Positions 21,520-33,945 of a stretch of 64,000 nucleotides of DNA are shown one piece after another. A program made the position numbers and the translations under genes. Positions within the stretch are counted from its first letter, which is position 1; each line of letters starts with the position of its first letter. Source of the stretch: Myrica gale (taxonomy: Eukaryota > Streptophyta > Magnoliopsida > Fagales > Myricaceae); assembly GCA_963930655.1 (NCBI GenBank), contig OZ005608.1, positions 12,028,001-12,092,000 of the forward strand, written 5' to 3'. The notes under the pieces were generated by a model. The model saw only the letters and a program-made list of their open reading frames with translations, searched no databases and had not been told where the DNA came from.

Positions 21520-21638
21520 GGGGTGCAACACGAGGACTTCCCAGGAGGTCACCCATCCTAGTACTACTCTCGCCCAAGCACGCTTAACTGCGGAGTTCTG
21601 ATGGGATCCGGTGCATTAGTGCTGGTATGATCGCACCC
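21520..21638 (-). rRNA. 5S rRNA: 5S ribosomal RNA
   Basis: Consensus gene; upstream spacer class S. Confidence 0.97.
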
Positions 21639-21916
21639 GTTATGTTTGTTGCAATGATTTCTTATATGGATCCCTCTCACAGGGGAAATACATCCATTCA
21701 CGGGTATTCAACGTCGCTGAAAGAGGTTTTTCGAGCCGAATTGCGACAAAAAAATATCCGAGTTTTTGAAAAATCAAAATTTCGTCATGTAGTTTTCGTC
21801 TTCGTTTTTCGCACCGGAAAAGTGGAGTGTTTTCAAATACCGGCGGAAATCTAATCCCGTTCAGATAAATATTTTTTCCGCACGAAAATCTTCTCGGGGG
21901 CGGGAAAAAAGATGTT

Positions 21917-22035
21917 GGGGTGCAACACGAGGACTTCCCAGGAGGTCACCCATCCTAGTACTACTCTCGCCCAAGCACGCTTAACTGCGGAGTTCTGATG
22001 GGATCCGGTGCATTAGTGCTGGTATGATCGCACCC
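21917..22035 (-). rRNA. 5S rRNA: 5S ribosomal RNA
   Basis: Consensus gene; upstream spacer class F. Confidence 0.97.
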
Positions 22036-22313
22036 GTTATGTTTGTTGCAATGATTTCTTATATGGATCCCTCTCACAGGGGAAATACATCCATTCACGG
22101 GTATTCAACGTCGCTGAAAGAGGTTTTTCGCGCCGAATTGCGACAAAAAAATATCCGAGTTTTTGAAAAATCAAAATTTCGTCATGTAGTTTTCGTCTTC
22201 TTTTTTCGCACCGGAAAAGTGGAGTGTTTCCAAATACCGGCGGAAATCTAATCCCGTTCAGATAAATATTTTTTCCGCACGAAAATCTTCTCGGGGGCGG
22301 GAAAAAAGATGTT

Positions 22314-22432
22314 GGGGTGCAACACGAGGACTTCCCAGGAGGTCACCCATCCTAGTACTACTCTCGCCCAAGCACGCTTAACTGCGGAGTTCTGATGGGA
22401 TCCGGTGCATTAGTGCTGGTATGATCGCACCC
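22314..22432 (-). rRNA. 5S rRNA: 5S ribosomal RNA
   Basis: Consensus gene; upstream spacer class S. Confidence 0.97.
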
Positions 22433-22710
22433 GTTATGTTTGTTGCAATGATTTCTTATATGGATCCCTCTCACAGGGGAAATACATCCATTCACGGGTA
22501 TTCAACGTCGCTGAAAGAGGTTTTTCGAGCCGAATTGCGACAAAAAAATATCCGAGTTTTTGAAAAATCAAAATTTCGTCATGTAGTTTTCGTCTTCGTT
22601 TTTCGCACCGGAAAAGTGGAGTGTTTTCAAATACCGGCGGAAATCTAATCCCGTTCAGATAAATATTTTTTCCGCACGAAAATCTTCTCGGGGGCGGGAA
22701 AAAAGATGTT

Positions 22711-22829
22711 GGGGTGCAACACGAGGACTTCCCAGGAGGTCACCCATCCTAGTACTACTCTCGCCCAAGCACGCTTAACTGCGGAGTTCTGATGGGATCC
22801 GGTGCATTAGTGCTGGTATGATCGCACCC
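22711..22829 (-). rRNA. 5S rRNA: 5S ribosomal RNA
   Basis: Consensus gene; upstream spacer class S. Confidence 0.97.
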
Positions 22830-23107
22830 GTTATGTTTGTTGCAATGATTTCTTATATGGATCCCTCTCACAGGGGAAATACATCCATTCACGGGTATTC
22901 AACGTCGCTGAAAGAGGTTTTTCGCGCCGAATTGCGACAAAAAAATATCCGAGTTTTTGAAAAATCAAAATTTCGTCATGTAGTTTTCGTCTTCGTTTTT
23001 CGCACCGGAAAAGTGGAGTGTTTCCAAATACCGGCGGAAATCTAATCCCGTTCAGATAAATATTTTTTCCGCACGAAAATCTTCTCGGGGGCGGGAAAAA
23101 AGATGTT

Positions 23108-23226
23108 GGGGTGCAACACGAGGACTTCCCAGGAGGTCACCCATCCTAGTACTACTCTCGCCCAAGCACGCTTAACTGCGGAGTTCTGATGGGATCCGGT
23201 GCATTAGTGCTGGTATGATCGCACCC
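23108..23226 (-). rRNA. 5S rRNA: 5S ribosomal RNA
   Basis: Consensus gene; upstream spacer combines class C and class F marks. Confidence 0.97.
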
Positions 23227-23504
23227 GTTATGTTTGTTGCAATGATTTCTTATATGGATCCCTCTCACAGGGGAAATACATGCATTCACGGGTATTCAAC
23301 GTCGCTGAAAGAGGTTTTTCGAGCCGAATTGCGACAAAAAAATATCCGAGTTTTTGAAAAATCAAAATTTCGTCATGTAGTTTTCGTCTTCTTTTTTCGC
23401 ACCGGAAAAGTGGAGTGTTTCCAAATACCGGCGGAAATCTAATCCCGTTCAGATAAATATTTTTTCCGCACGAAAATCTTCTCGGGGGCGGGAAAAAAGA
23501 TGTT

Positions 23505-23623
23505 GGGGTGCAACACGAGGACTTCCCAGGAGGTCACCCATCCTAGTACTACTCTCGCCCAAGCACGCTTAACTGCGGAGTTCTGATGGGATCCGGTGCA
23601 TTAGTGCTGGTATGATCGCACCC
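23505..23623 (-). rRNA. 5S rRNA: 5S ribosomal RNA
   Basis: Consensus gene; upstream spacer class S. Confidence 0.97.
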
Positions 23624-23901
23624 GTTATGTTTGTTGCAATGATTTCTTATATGGATCCCTCTCACAGGGGAAATACATCCATTCACGGGTATTCAACGTC
23701 GCTGAAAGAGGTTTTTCGAGCCGAATTGCGACAAAAAAATATCCGAGTTTTTGAAAAATCAAAATTTCGTCATGTAGTTTTCGTCTTCGTTTTTCGCACC
23801 GGAAAAGTGGAGTGTTTTCAAATACCGGCGGAAATCTAATCCCGTTCAGATAAATATTTTTTCCGCACGAAAATCTTCTCGGGGGCGGGAAAAAAGATGT
23901 T

Positions 23902-24020
23902 GGGGTGCAACACGAGGACTTCCCAGGAGGTCACCCATCCTAGTACTACTCTCGCCCAAGCACGCTTAACTGCGGAGTTCTGATGGGATCCGGTGCATTA
24001 GTGCTGGTATGATCGCACCC
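23902..24020 (-). rRNA. 5S rRNA: 5S ribosomal RNA
   Basis: Consensus gene; upstream spacer class S. Confidence 0.97.
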
Positions 24021-24298
24021 GTTATGTTTGTTGCAATGATTTCTTATATGGATCCCTCTCACAGGGGAAATACATCCATTCACGGGTATTCAACGTCGCT
24101 GAAAGAGGTTTTTCGCGCCGAATTGCGACAAAAAAATATCCGAGTTTTTGAAAAATCAAAATTTCGTCATGTAGTTTTCGTCTTCGTTTTTCGCACCGGA
24201 AAAGTGGAGTGTTTCCAAATACCGGCGGAAATCTAATCCCGTTCAGATAAATATTTTTTCCGCACGAAAATCTTCTCGGGGGCGGGAAAAAAGATGTT

Positions 24299-24417
24299 GG
24301 GGTGCAACACGAGGACTTCCCAGGAGGTCACCCATCCTAGTACTACTCTCGCCCAAGCACGCTTAACTGCGGAGTTCTGATGGGATCCGGTGCATTAGTG
24401 CTGGTATGATCGCACCC
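24299..24417 (-). rRNA. 5S rRNA: 5S ribosomal RNA
   Basis: Consensus gene; upstream spacer class C. Confidence 0.97.
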
Positions 24418-24695
24418 GTTATGTTTGTTGCAATGATTTCTTATATGGATCCCTCTCACAGGGGAAATACATGCATTCACGGGTATTCAACGTCGCTGAA
24501 AGAGGTTTTTCGAGCCGAATTGCGACAAAAAAATATCCGAGTTTTTGAAAAATCAAAATTTCGTCATGTAGTTTTCGTCTTCGTTTTTCGCACCGGAAAA
24601 GTGGAGTGTTTTCAAATACCGGCGGAAATCTAATCCCGTTCAGATAAATATTTTTTCCGCACGAAAATCTTCTCGGGGGCGGGAAAAAAGATGTT

Positions 24696-24814
24696 GGGGT
24701 GCAACACGAGGACTTCCCAGGAGGTCACCCATCCTAGTACTACTCTCGCCCAAGCACGCTTAACTGCGGAGTTCTGATGGGATCCGGTGCATTAGTGCTG
24801 GTATGATCGCACCC
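24696..24814 (-). rRNA. 5S rRNA: 5S ribosomal RNA
   Basis: Consensus gene; upstream spacer class LF. Confidence 0.97.
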
Positions 24815-25092
24815 GTTATGTTTGTTGCAATGATTTCTTATATGGATCCCTCTCACAGGGGAAATACATCCATTCACGGGTATTCAACGTCGCTGAAAGA
24901 GCTTTTTCGCGCCGAATTGCGACAAAAAAATATCCGAGTTTTTGAAAAATCAAAATTTCGTCATGTAGTTTTCGTCTTCTTTTTTCGCACCGGAAAAGTG
25001 GAGTGTTTCCAAATACCGGCGGAAATCTAATCCCGTTCAGATAAATATTTTTTCCGCACGAAAATCTTCTCGGGGGCGGGAAAAAAGATGTT

Positions 25093-25211
25093 GGGGTGCA
25101 ACACGAGGACTTCCCAGGAGGTCACCCATCCTAGTACTACTCTCGCCCAAGCACGCTTAACTGCGGAGTTCTGATGGGATCCGGTGCATTAGTGCTGGTA
25201 TGATCGCACCC
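25093..25211 (-). rRNA. 5S rRNA: 5S ribosomal RNA
   Basis: Consensus gene; upstream spacer class S. Confidence 0.97.
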
Positions 25212-25489
25212 GTTATGTTTGTTGCAATGATTTCTTATATGGATCCCTCTCACAGGGGAAATACATCCATTCACGGGTATTCAACGTCGCTGAAAGAGGT
25301 TTTTCGAGCCGAATTGCGACAAAAAAATATCCGAGTTTTTGAAAAATCAAAATTTCGTCATGTAGTTTTCGTCTTCGTTTTTCGCACCGGAAAAGTGGAG
25401 TGTTTTCAAATACCGGCGGAAATCTAATCCCGTTCAGATAAATATTTTTTCCGCACGAAAATCTTCTCGGGGGCGGGAAAAAAGATGTT

Positions 25490-25608
25490 GGGGTGCAACA
25501 CGAGGACTTCCCAGGAGGTCACCCATCCCAGTACTACTCTCGCCCAAGCACGCTTAACTGCGGAGTTCTGATGGGATCCGGTGCATTAGTGCTGGTATGA
25601 TCGCACCC
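25490..25608 (-). rRNA. 5S rRNA: 5S ribosomal RNA
   Basis: A80G; upstream spacer class L. Confidence 0.96.
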
Positions 25609-25886
25609 GTTATGTTTGTTGCAATGATTTCTTATATGGATCCCTCTCACAGGGGAAATACATCCATTCACGGGTATTCAACGTCGCTGAAAGAGCTTTT
25701 TCGCGCCGAATTGCGACAAAAAAATATCCGAGTTTTTGAAAAATCAAAATTTCGTCATGTAGTTTTCGTCTTCGTTTTTCGCACCGGAAAAGTGGAGTGT
25801 TTCCAAATACCGGCGGAAATCTAATCCCGTTCAGATAAATATTTTTTCCGCACGAAAATCTTCTCGGGGGCGGGAAAAAAGATGTT

Positions 25887-26005
25887 GGGGTGCAACACGA
25901 GGACTTCCCAGGAGGTCACCCATCCTAGTACTACTCTCGCCCAAGCACGCTTAACTGCGGAGTTCTGATGGGATCCGGTGCATTAGTGCTGGTATGATCG
26001 CACCC
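25887..26005 (-). rRNA. 5S rRNA: 5S ribosomal RNA
   Basis: Consensus gene; upstream spacer class C. Confidence 0.97.
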
Positions 26006-26283
26006 GTTATGTTTGTTGCAATGATTTCTTATATGGATCCCTCTCACAGGGGAAATACATGCATTCACGGGTATTCAACGTCGCTGAAAGAGGTTTTTCG
26101 AGCCGAATTGCGACAAAAAAATATCCGAGTTTTTGAAAAATCAAAATTTCGTCATGTAGTTTTCGTCTTCGTTTTTCGCACCGGAAAAGTGGAGTGTTTT
26201 CAAATACCGGCGGAAATCTAATCCCGTTCAGATAAATATTTTTTCCGCACGAAAATCTTCTCGGGGGCGGGAAAAAAGATGTT

Positions 26284-26402
26284 GGGGTGCAACACGAGGA
26301 CTTCCCAGGAGGTCACCCATCCTAGTACTACTCTCGCCCAAGCACGCTTAACTGCGGAGTTCTGATGGGATCCGGTGCATTAGTGCTGGTATGATCGCAC
26401 CC
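26284..26402 (-). rRNA. 5S rRNA: 5S ribosomal RNA
   Basis: Consensus gene; upstream spacer class LF. Confidence 0.97.
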
Positions 26403-26680
26403 GTTATGTTTGTTGCAATGATTTCTTATATGGATCCCTCTCACAGGGGAAATACATCCATTCACGGGTATTCAACGTCGCTGAAAGAGCTTTTTCGCGC
26501 CGAATTGCGACAAAAAAATATCCGAGTTTTTGAAAAATCAAAATTTCGTCATGTAGTTTTCGTCTTCTTTTTTCGCACCGGAAAAGTGGAGTGTTTCCAA
26601 ATACCGGCGGAAATCTAATCCCGTTCAGATAAATATTTTTTCCGCACGAAAATCTTCTCGGGGGCGGGAAAAAAGATGTT

Positions 26681-26799
26681 GGGGTGCAACACGAGGACTT
26701 CCCAGGAGGTCACCCATCCTAGTACTACTCTCGCCCAAGCACGCTTAACTGCGGAGTTCTGATGGGATCCGGTGCATTAGTGCTGGTATGATCGCACCC
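26681..26799 (-). rRNA. 5S rRNA: 5S ribosomal RNA
   Basis: Consensus gene; upstream spacer class S. Confidence 0.97.
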
Positions 26800-27077
26800 G
26801 TTATGTTTGTTGCAATGATTTCTTATATGGATCCCTCTCACAGGGGAAATACATCCATTCACGGGTATTCAACGTCGCTGAAAGAGGTTTTTCGAGCCGA
26901 ATTGCGACAAAAAAATATCCGAGTTTTTGAAAAATCAAAATTTCGTCATGTAGTTTTCGTCTTCGTTTTTCGCACCGGAAAAGTGGAGTGTTTTCAAATA
27001 CCGGCGGAAATCTAATCCCGTTCAGATAAATATTTTTTCCGCACGAAAATCTTCTCGGGGGCGGGAAAAAAGATGTT

Positions 27078-27196
27078 GGGGTGCAACACGAGGACTTCCC
27101 AGGAGGTCACCCATCCCAGTACTACTCTCGCCCAAGCACGCTTAACTGCGGAGTTCTGATGGGATCCGGTGCATTAGTGCTGGTATGATCGCACCC
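27078..27196 (-). rRNA. 5S rRNA: 5S ribosomal RNA
   Basis: A80G, first of three in a row; upstream spacer class L. Confidence 0.96.
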
Positions 27197-27474
27197 GTTA
27201 TGTTTGTTGCAATGATTTCTTATATGGATCCCTCTCACAGGGGAAATACATCCATTCACGGGTATTCAACGTCGCTGAAAGAGCTTTTTCGCGCCGAATT
27301 GCGACAAAAAAATATCCGAGTTTTTGAAAAATCAAAATTTCGTCATGTAGTTTTCGTCTTCGTTTTTCGCACCGGAAAAGTGGAGTGTTTTCAAATACCG
27401 GCGGAAATCTAATCCCGTTCAGATAAATATTTTTTCCGCACGAAAATCTTCTCGGGGGCGGGAAAAAAGATGTT

Positions 27475-27593
27475 GGGGTGCAACACGAGGACTTCCCAGG
27501 AGGTCACCCATCCCAGTACTACTCTCGCCCAAGCACGCTTAACTGCGGAGTTCTGATGGGATCCGGTGCATTAGTGCTGGTATGATCGCACCC
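27475..27593 (-). rRNA. 5S rRNA: 5S ribosomal RNA
   Basis: A80G; upstream spacer class L. Confidence 0.96.
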
Positions 27594-27871
27594 GTTATGT
27601 TTGTTGCAATGATTTCTTATATGGATCCCTCTCACAGGGGAAATACATCCATTCACGGGTATTCAACGTCGCTGAAAGAGCTTTTTCGCGCCGAATTGCG
27701 ACAAAAAAATATCCGAGTTTTTGAAAAATCAAAATTTCGTCATGTAGTTTTCGTCTTCGTTTTTCGCACCGGAAAAGTGGAGTGTTTTCAAATACCGGCG
27801 GAAATCTAATCCCGTTCAGATAAATATTTTTTCCGCACGAAAATCTTCTCGGGGGCGGGAAAAAAGATGTT

Positions 27872-27990
27872 GGGGTGCAACACGAGGACTTCCCAGGAGG
27901 TCACCCATCCCAGTACTACTCTCGCCCAAGCACGCTTAACTGCGGAGTTCTGATGGGATCCGGTGCATTAGTGCTGGTATGATCGCACCC
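27872..27990 (-). rRNA. 5S rRNA: 5S ribosomal RNA
   Basis: A80G; upstream spacer class A with a private GAATATCGAC form near 28090, shared with the unit of 29578. Confidence 0.96.
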
Positions 27991-28268
27991 GCTATGTTTG
28001 TTGCAATGATTTCTTATATGGATCCCTCTCACAGGGGAAATACATCCATTCACGGGTATTCAACGTCGCTGAAAGAGGTTTTTCGAGCCGAATATCGACA
28101 AAAAAATATCCGAGTTTTTGAAAAATCAAAATTTCGTCATGTAGTTTTCGTCTTCGTTTTTCGCACCGGAAAAGTGGAGTGTTTTCAAATACCGGCGGAA
28201 ATCTAATCCCGTTCAGATAAATATTTTTTCCGCACGAAAATCTTCTCGGGGGCGGGAAAAAAGATGTT

Positions 28269-28387
28269 GGGGTGCAACACGAGGACTTCCCAGGAGGTCA
28301 CCCATCCTAGTACTACTCTCGCCCAAGCACGCTTAACTGCGGAGTTCTGATGGGATCCGGTGCATTAGTGCTGGTATGATCGCACCC
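28269..28387 (-). rRNA. 5S rRNA: 5S ribosomal RNA
   Basis: Consensus gene; upstream spacer class V. Confidence 0.97.
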
Positions 28388-28665
28388 GTTATGGTTGTTG
28401 CAATGATTTCTTATATGGATCCCTCTCACAGGGGAAATACATCCATTCACGGGTATTCAACGTCGCTGAAAGAGGTTTTTCGCGCCGAATTGCTACAAAA
28501 AAATATCGGAGTTTTTGAAAAATCAAAATTTCGTCATGTAGTTTTCGTCTTCGTTTTTCGCACCGGAAAAGTGGAGTGTTTTCAAATACCGGCGGAAATC
28601 TAATCCCGTTCAGATAAATATTTTTTCCGCACGAAAATCTTCTCGGGGGCGGGAAAAAAGATGTT

Positions 28666-28784
28666 GGGGTGCAACACGAGGACTTCCCAGGAGGTCACCC
28701 ATCCTAGTACTACTCTCGCCCAAGCACGCTTAACTGCGGAGTTCTGATGGGATCCGGTGCATTAGTGCTGGTATGATCGCACCC
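28666..28784 (-). rRNA. 5S rRNA: 5S ribosomal RNA
   Basis: Consensus gene; upstream spacer class V. Confidence 0.97.
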
Positions 28785-29062
28785 GTTATGGTTGTTGCAA
28801 TGATTTCTTATATGGATCCCTCTCACAGGGGAAATACATCCATTCACGGGTATTCAACGTCGCTGAAAGAGGTTTTTCGCGCCGAATTGCTACAAAAAAA
28901 TATCGGAGTTTTTGAAAAATCAAAATTTCGTCATGTAGTTTTCGTCTTCGTTTTTCGCACCGGAAAAGTGGAGTGTTTTCAAATACCGGCGGAAATCTAA
29001 TCCCGTTCAGATAAATATTTTTTCCGCACGAAAATCTTCTCGGGGGCGGGAAAAAAGATGTT

Positions 29063-29181
29063 GGGGTGCAACACGAGGACTTCCCAGGAGGTCACCCATC
29101 CTAGTACTACTCTCGCCCAAGCACGCTTAACTGCGGAGTTCTGATGGGATCCGGTGCATTAGTGCTGGTATGATCGCACCC
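29063..29181 (-). rRNA. 5S rRNA: 5S ribosomal RNA
   Basis: Consensus gene; upstream spacer class F. Confidence 0.97.
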
Positions 29182-29459
29182 GTTATGTTTGTTGCAATGA
29201 TTTCTTATATGGATCCCTCTCACAGGGGAAATACATCCATTCACGGGTATTCAACGTCGCTGAAAGAGGTTTTTCGCGCCGAATTGCGACAAAAAAATAT
29301 CCGAGTTTTTGAAAAATCAAAATTTCGTCATGTAGTTTTCGTCTTCTTTTTTCGCACCGGAAAAGTGGAGTGTTTCCAAATACCGGCGGAAATCTAATCC
29401 CGTTCAGATAAATATTTTTTCCGCACGAAAATCTTCTCGGGGGCGGGAAAAAAGATGTT

Positions 29460-29578
29460 GGGGTGCAACACGAGGACTTCCCAGGAGGTCACCCATCCCA
29501 GTACTACTCTCGCCCAAGCACGCTTAACTGCGGAGTTCTGATGGGATCCGGTGCATTAGTGCTGGTATGATCGCACCC
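29460..29578 (-). rRNA. 5S rRNA: 5S ribosomal RNA
   Basis: A80G; upstream spacer class A with the GAATATCGAC form, a near-copy of the unit four places earlier. Confidence 0.96.
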
Positions 29579-29856
29579 GCTATGTTTGTTGCAATGATTT
29601 CTTATATGGATCCCTCTCACAGGGGAAATACATCCATTCACGGGTATTCAACGTCGCTGAAAGAGGTTTTTCGAGCCGAATATCGACAAAAAAATATCCG
29701 AGTTTTTGAAAAATCAAAATTTCGTCATGTAGTTTTCGTCTTCGTTTTTCGCACCGGAAAAGTGGAGTGTTTTCAAATACCGGCGGAAATCTAATCCCGT
29801 TCAGATAAATATTTTTTCCGCACGAAAATCTTCTCGGGGGCGGGAAAAAAGATGTT

Positions 29857-29975
29857 GGGGTGCAACACGAGGACTTCCCAGGAGGTCACCCATCCTAGTA
29901 CTACTCTCGCCCAAGCACGCTTAACTGCGGAGTTCTGATGGGATCCGGTGCATTAGTGCTGGTATGATCGCACCC
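29857..29975 (-). rRNA. 5S rRNA: 5S ribosomal RNA
   Basis: Consensus gene; upstream spacer class V. Confidence 0.97.
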
Positions 29976-30253
29976 GTTATGGTTGTTGCAATGATTTCTT
30001 ATATGGATCCCTCTCACAGGGGAAATACATCCATTCACGGGTATTCAACGTCGCTGAAAGAGGTTTTTCGCGCCGAATTGCTACAAAAAAATATCGGAGT
30101 TTTTGAAAAATCAAAATTTCGTCATGTAGTTTTCGTCTTCGTTTTTCGCACCGGAAAAGTGGAGTGTTTTCAAATACCGGCGGAAATCTAATCCCGTTCA
30201 GATAAATATTTTTTCCGCACGAAAATCTTCTCGGGGGCGGGAAAAAAGATGTT

Positions 30254-30372
30254 GGGGTGCAACACGAGGACTTCCCAGGAGGTCACCCATCCTAGTACTA
30301 CTCTCGCCCAAGCACGCTTAACTGCGGAGTTCTGATGGGATCCGGTGCATTAGTGCTGGTATGATCGCACCC
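30254..30372 (-). rRNA. 5S rRNA: 5S ribosomal RNA
   Basis: Consensus gene; upstream spacer class F. Confidence 0.97.
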
Positions 30373-30650
30373 GTTATGTTTGTTGCAATGATTTCTTATA
30401 TGGATCCCTCTCACAGGGGAAATACATCCATTCACGGGTATTCAACGTCGCTGAAAGAGGTTTTTCGCGCCGAATTGCGACAAAAAAATATCCGAGTTTT
30501 TGAAAAATCAAAATTTCGTCATGTAGTTTTCGTCTTCTTTTTTCGCACCGGAAAAGTGGAGTGTTTCCAAATACCGGCGGAAATCTAATCCCGTTCAGAT
30601 AAATATTTTTTCCGCACGAAAATCTTCTCGGGGGCGGGAAAAAAGATGTT

Positions 30651-30769
30651 GGGGTGCAACACGAGGACTTCCCAGGAGGTCACCCATCCTAGTACTACTC
30701 TCGCCCAAGCACGCTTAACTGCGGAGTTCTGATGGGATCCGGTGCATTAGTGCTGGTATGATCGCACCC
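30651..30769 (-). rRNA. 5S rRNA: 5S ribosomal RNA
   Basis: Consensus gene; upstream spacer class F. Confidence 0.97.
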
Positions 30770-31047
30770 GTTATGTTTGTTGCAATGATTTCTTATATGG
30801 ATCCCTCTCACAGGGGAAATACATCCATTCACGGGTATTCAACGTCGCTGAAAGAGGTTTTTCGCGCCGAATTGCGACAAAAAAATATCCGAGTTTTTGA
30901 AAAATCAAAATTTCGTCATGTAGTTTTCGTCTTCTTTTTTCGCACCGGAAAAGTGGAGTGTTTCCAAATACCGGCGGAAATCTAATCCCGTTCAGATAAA
31001 TATTTTTTCCGCACGAAAATCTTCTCGGGGGCGGGAAAAAAGATGTT

Positions 31048-31166
31048 GGGGTGCAACACGAGGACTTCCCAGGAGGTCACCCATCCTAGTACTACTCTCG
31101 CCCAAGCACGCTTAACTGCGGAGTTCTGATGGGATCCGGTGCATTAGTGCTGGTATGATCGCACCC
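31048..31166 (-). rRNA. 5S rRNA: 5S ribosomal RNA
   Basis: Consensus gene; upstream spacer class S. Confidence 0.97.
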
Positions 31167-31444
31167 GTTATGTTTGTTGCAATGATTTCTTATATGGATC
31201 CCTCTCACAGGGGAAATACATCCATTCACGGGTATTCAACGTCGCTGAAAGAGGTTTTTCGAGCCGAATTGCGACAAAAAAATATCCGAGTTTTTGAAAA
31301 ATCAAAATTTCGTCATGTAGTTTTCGTCTTCGTTTTTCGCACCGGAAAAGTGGAGTGTTTTCAAATACCGGCGGAAATCTAATCCCGTTCAGATAAATAT
31401 TTTTTCCGCACGAAAATCTTCTCGGGGGCGGGAAAAAAGATGTT

Positions 31445-31563
31445 GGGGTGCAACACGAGGACTTCCCAGGAGGTCACCCATCCTAGTACTACTCTCGCCC
31501 AAGCACGCTTAACTGCGGAGTTCTGATGGGATCCGGTGCATTAGTGCTGGTATGATCGCACCC
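31445..31563 (-). rRNA. 5S rRNA: 5S ribosomal RNA
   Basis: Consensus gene; upstream spacer class S. Confidence 0.97.
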
Positions 31564-31841
31564 GTTATGTTTGTTGCAATGATTTCTTATATGGATCCCT
31601 CTCACAGGGGAAATACATCCATTCACGGGTATTCAACGTCGCTGAAAGAGGTTTTTCGCGCCGAATTGCGACAAAAAAATATCCGAGTTTTTGAAAAATC
31701 AAAATTTCGTCATGTAGTTTTCGTCTTCGTTTTTCGCACCGGAAAAGTGGAGTGTTTCCAAATACCGGCGGAAATCTAATCCCGTTCAGATAAATATTTT
31801 TTCCGCACGAAAATCTTCTCGGGGGCGGGAAAAAAGATGTT

Positions 31842-31960
31842 GGGGTGCAACACGAGGACTTCCCAGGAGGTCACCCATCCTAGTACTACTCTCGCCCAAG
31901 CACGCTTAACTGCGGAGTTCTGATGGGATCCGGTGCATTAGTGCTGGTATGATCGCACCC
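31842..31960 (-). rRNA. 5S rRNA: 5S ribosomal RNA
   Basis: Consensus gene; upstream spacer class V. Confidence 0.97.
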
Positions 31961-32238
31961 GTTATGGTTGTTGCAATGATTTCTTATATGGATCCCTCTC
32001 ACAGGGGAAATACATCCATTCACGGGTATTCAACGTCGCTGAAAGAGGTTTTTCGCGCCGAATTGCTACAAAAAAATATCGGAGTTTTTGAAAAATCAAA
32101 ATTTCGTCATGTAGTTTTCGTCTTCGTTTTTCGCACCGGAAAAGTGGAGTGTTTTCAAATACCGGCGGAAATCTAATCCCGTTCAGATAAATATTTTTTC
32201 CGCACGAAAATCTTCTCGGGGGCGGGAAAAAAGATGTT

Positions 32239-32357
32239 GGGGTGCAACACGAGGACTTCCCAGGAGGTCACCCATCCTAGTACTACTCTCGCCCAAGCAC
32301 GCTTAACTGCGGAGTTCTGATTGGATCCGGTGCATTAGTGCTGGTATGATCGCACCC
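32239..32357 (-). rRNA. 5S rRNA: 5S ribosomal RNA
   Basis: C36A, a private change in the conserved GGATCCCATC block; upstream spacer class S. Confidence 0.95.
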
Positions 32358-32635
32358 GTTATGTTTGTTGCAATGATTTCTTATATGGATCCCTCTCACA
32401 GGGGAAATACATCCATTCACGGGTATTCAACGTCGCTGAAAGAGGTTTTTCGAGCCGAATTGCGACAAAAAAATATCCGAGTTTTTGAAAAATCAAAATT
32501 TCGTCATGTAGTTTTCGTCTTCGTTTTTCGCACCGGAAAAGTGGAGTGTTTTCAAATACCGGCGGAAATCTAATCCCGTTCAGATAAATATTTTTTCCGC
32601 ACGAAAATCTTCTCGGGGGCGGGAAAAAAGATGTT

Positions 32636-32754
32636 GGGGTGCAACACGAGGACTTCCCAGGAGGTCACCCATCCTAGTACTACTCTCGCCCAAGCACGCT
32701 TAACTGCGGAGTTCTGATGGGATCCGGTGCATTAGTGCTGGTATGATCGCACCC
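32636..32754 (-). rRNA. 5S rRNA: 5S ribosomal RNA
   Basis: Consensus gene; upstream spacer class F. Confidence 0.97.
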
Positions 32755-33032
32755 GTTATGTTTGTTGCAATGATTTCTTATATGGATCCCTCTCACAGGG
32801 GAAATACATCCATTCACGGGTATTCAACGTCGCTGAAAGAGGTTTTTCGCGCCGAATTGCGACAAAAAAATATCCGAGTTTTTGAAAAATCAAAATTTCG
32901 TCATGTAGTTTTCGTCTTCTTTTTTCGCACCGGAAAAGTGGAGTGTTTCCAAATACCGGCGGAAATCTAATCCCGTTCAGATAAATATTTTTTCCGCACG
33001 AAAATCTTCTCGGGGGCGGGAAAAAAGATGTT

Positions 33033-33151
33033 GGGGTGCAACACGAGGACTTCCCAGGAGGTCACCCATCCTAGTACTACTCTCGCCCAAGCACGCTTAA
33101 CTGCGGAGTTCTGATGGGATCCGGTGCATTAGTGCTGGTATGATCGCACCC
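33033..33151 (-). rRNA. 5S rRNA: 5S ribosomal RNA
   Basis: Consensus gene; upstream spacer class F. Confidence 0.97.
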
Positions 33152-33429
33152 GTTATGTTTGTTGCAATGATTTCTTATATGGATCCCTCTCACAGGGGAA
33201 ATACATCCATTCACGGGTATTCAACGTCGCTGAAAGAGGTTTTTCGCGCCGAATTGCGACAAAAAAATATCCGAGTTTTTGAAAAATCAAAATTTCGTCA
33301 TGTAGTTTTCGTCTTCTTTTTTCGCACCGGAAAAGTGGAGTGTTTCCAAATACCGGCGGAAATCTAATCCCGTTCAGATAAATATTTTTTCCGCACGAAA
33401 ATCTTCTCGGGGGCGGGAAAAAAGATGTT

Positions 33430-33548
33430 GGGGTGCAACACGAGGACTTCCCAGGAGGTCACCCATCCTAGTACTACTCTCGCCCAAGCACGCTTAACTG
33501 CGGAGTTCTGATGGGATCCGGTGCATTAGTGCTGGTATGATCGCACCC
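33430..33548 (-). rRNA. 5S rRNA: 5S ribosomal RNA
   Basis: Consensus gene; upstream spacer class S. Confidence 0.97.
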
Positions 33549-33826
33549 GTTATGTTTGTTGCAATGATTTCTTATATGGATCCCTCTCACAGGGGAAATA
33601 CATCCATTCACGGGTATTCAACGTCGCTGAAAGAGGTTTTTCGAGCCGAATTGCGACAAAAAAATATCCGAGTTTTTGAAAAATCAAAATTTCGTCATGT
33701 AGTTTTCGTCTTCGTTTTTCGCACCGGAAAAGTGGAGTGTTTTCAAATACCGGCGGAAATCTAATCCCGTTCAGATAAATATTTTTTCCGCACGAAAATC
33801 TTCTCGGGGGCGGGAAAAAAGATGTT

Positions 33827-33945
33827 GGGGTGCAACACGAGGACTTCCCAGGAGGTCACCCATCCTAGTACTACTCTCGCCCAAGCACGCTTAACTGCGG
33901 AGTTCTGATGGGATCCGGTGCATTAGTGCTGGTATGATCGCACCC
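33827..33945 (-). rRNA. 5S rRNA: 5S ribosomal RNA
   Basis: Consensus gene; upstream spacer class S. Confidence 0.97.

Larger units (their letters stand above)
18741..22710 (-). repeat. 10-unit higher-order repeat, copy 2
   Basis: Spacer classes run F, S, A, V, F, C, LF, S, F, S: nine of ten agree with copy 1. The A80G gene of copy 1 (ending at 18065) is consensus here (ending at 22035). Confidence 0.75.
30254..32635 (-). repeat. 6-unit higher-order repeat, copy 1
   Basis: Spacer classes F, F, S, S, V, S repeat in the same order in the next 2,382 bp. The last gene here has a private C36A. Confidence 0.72.
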
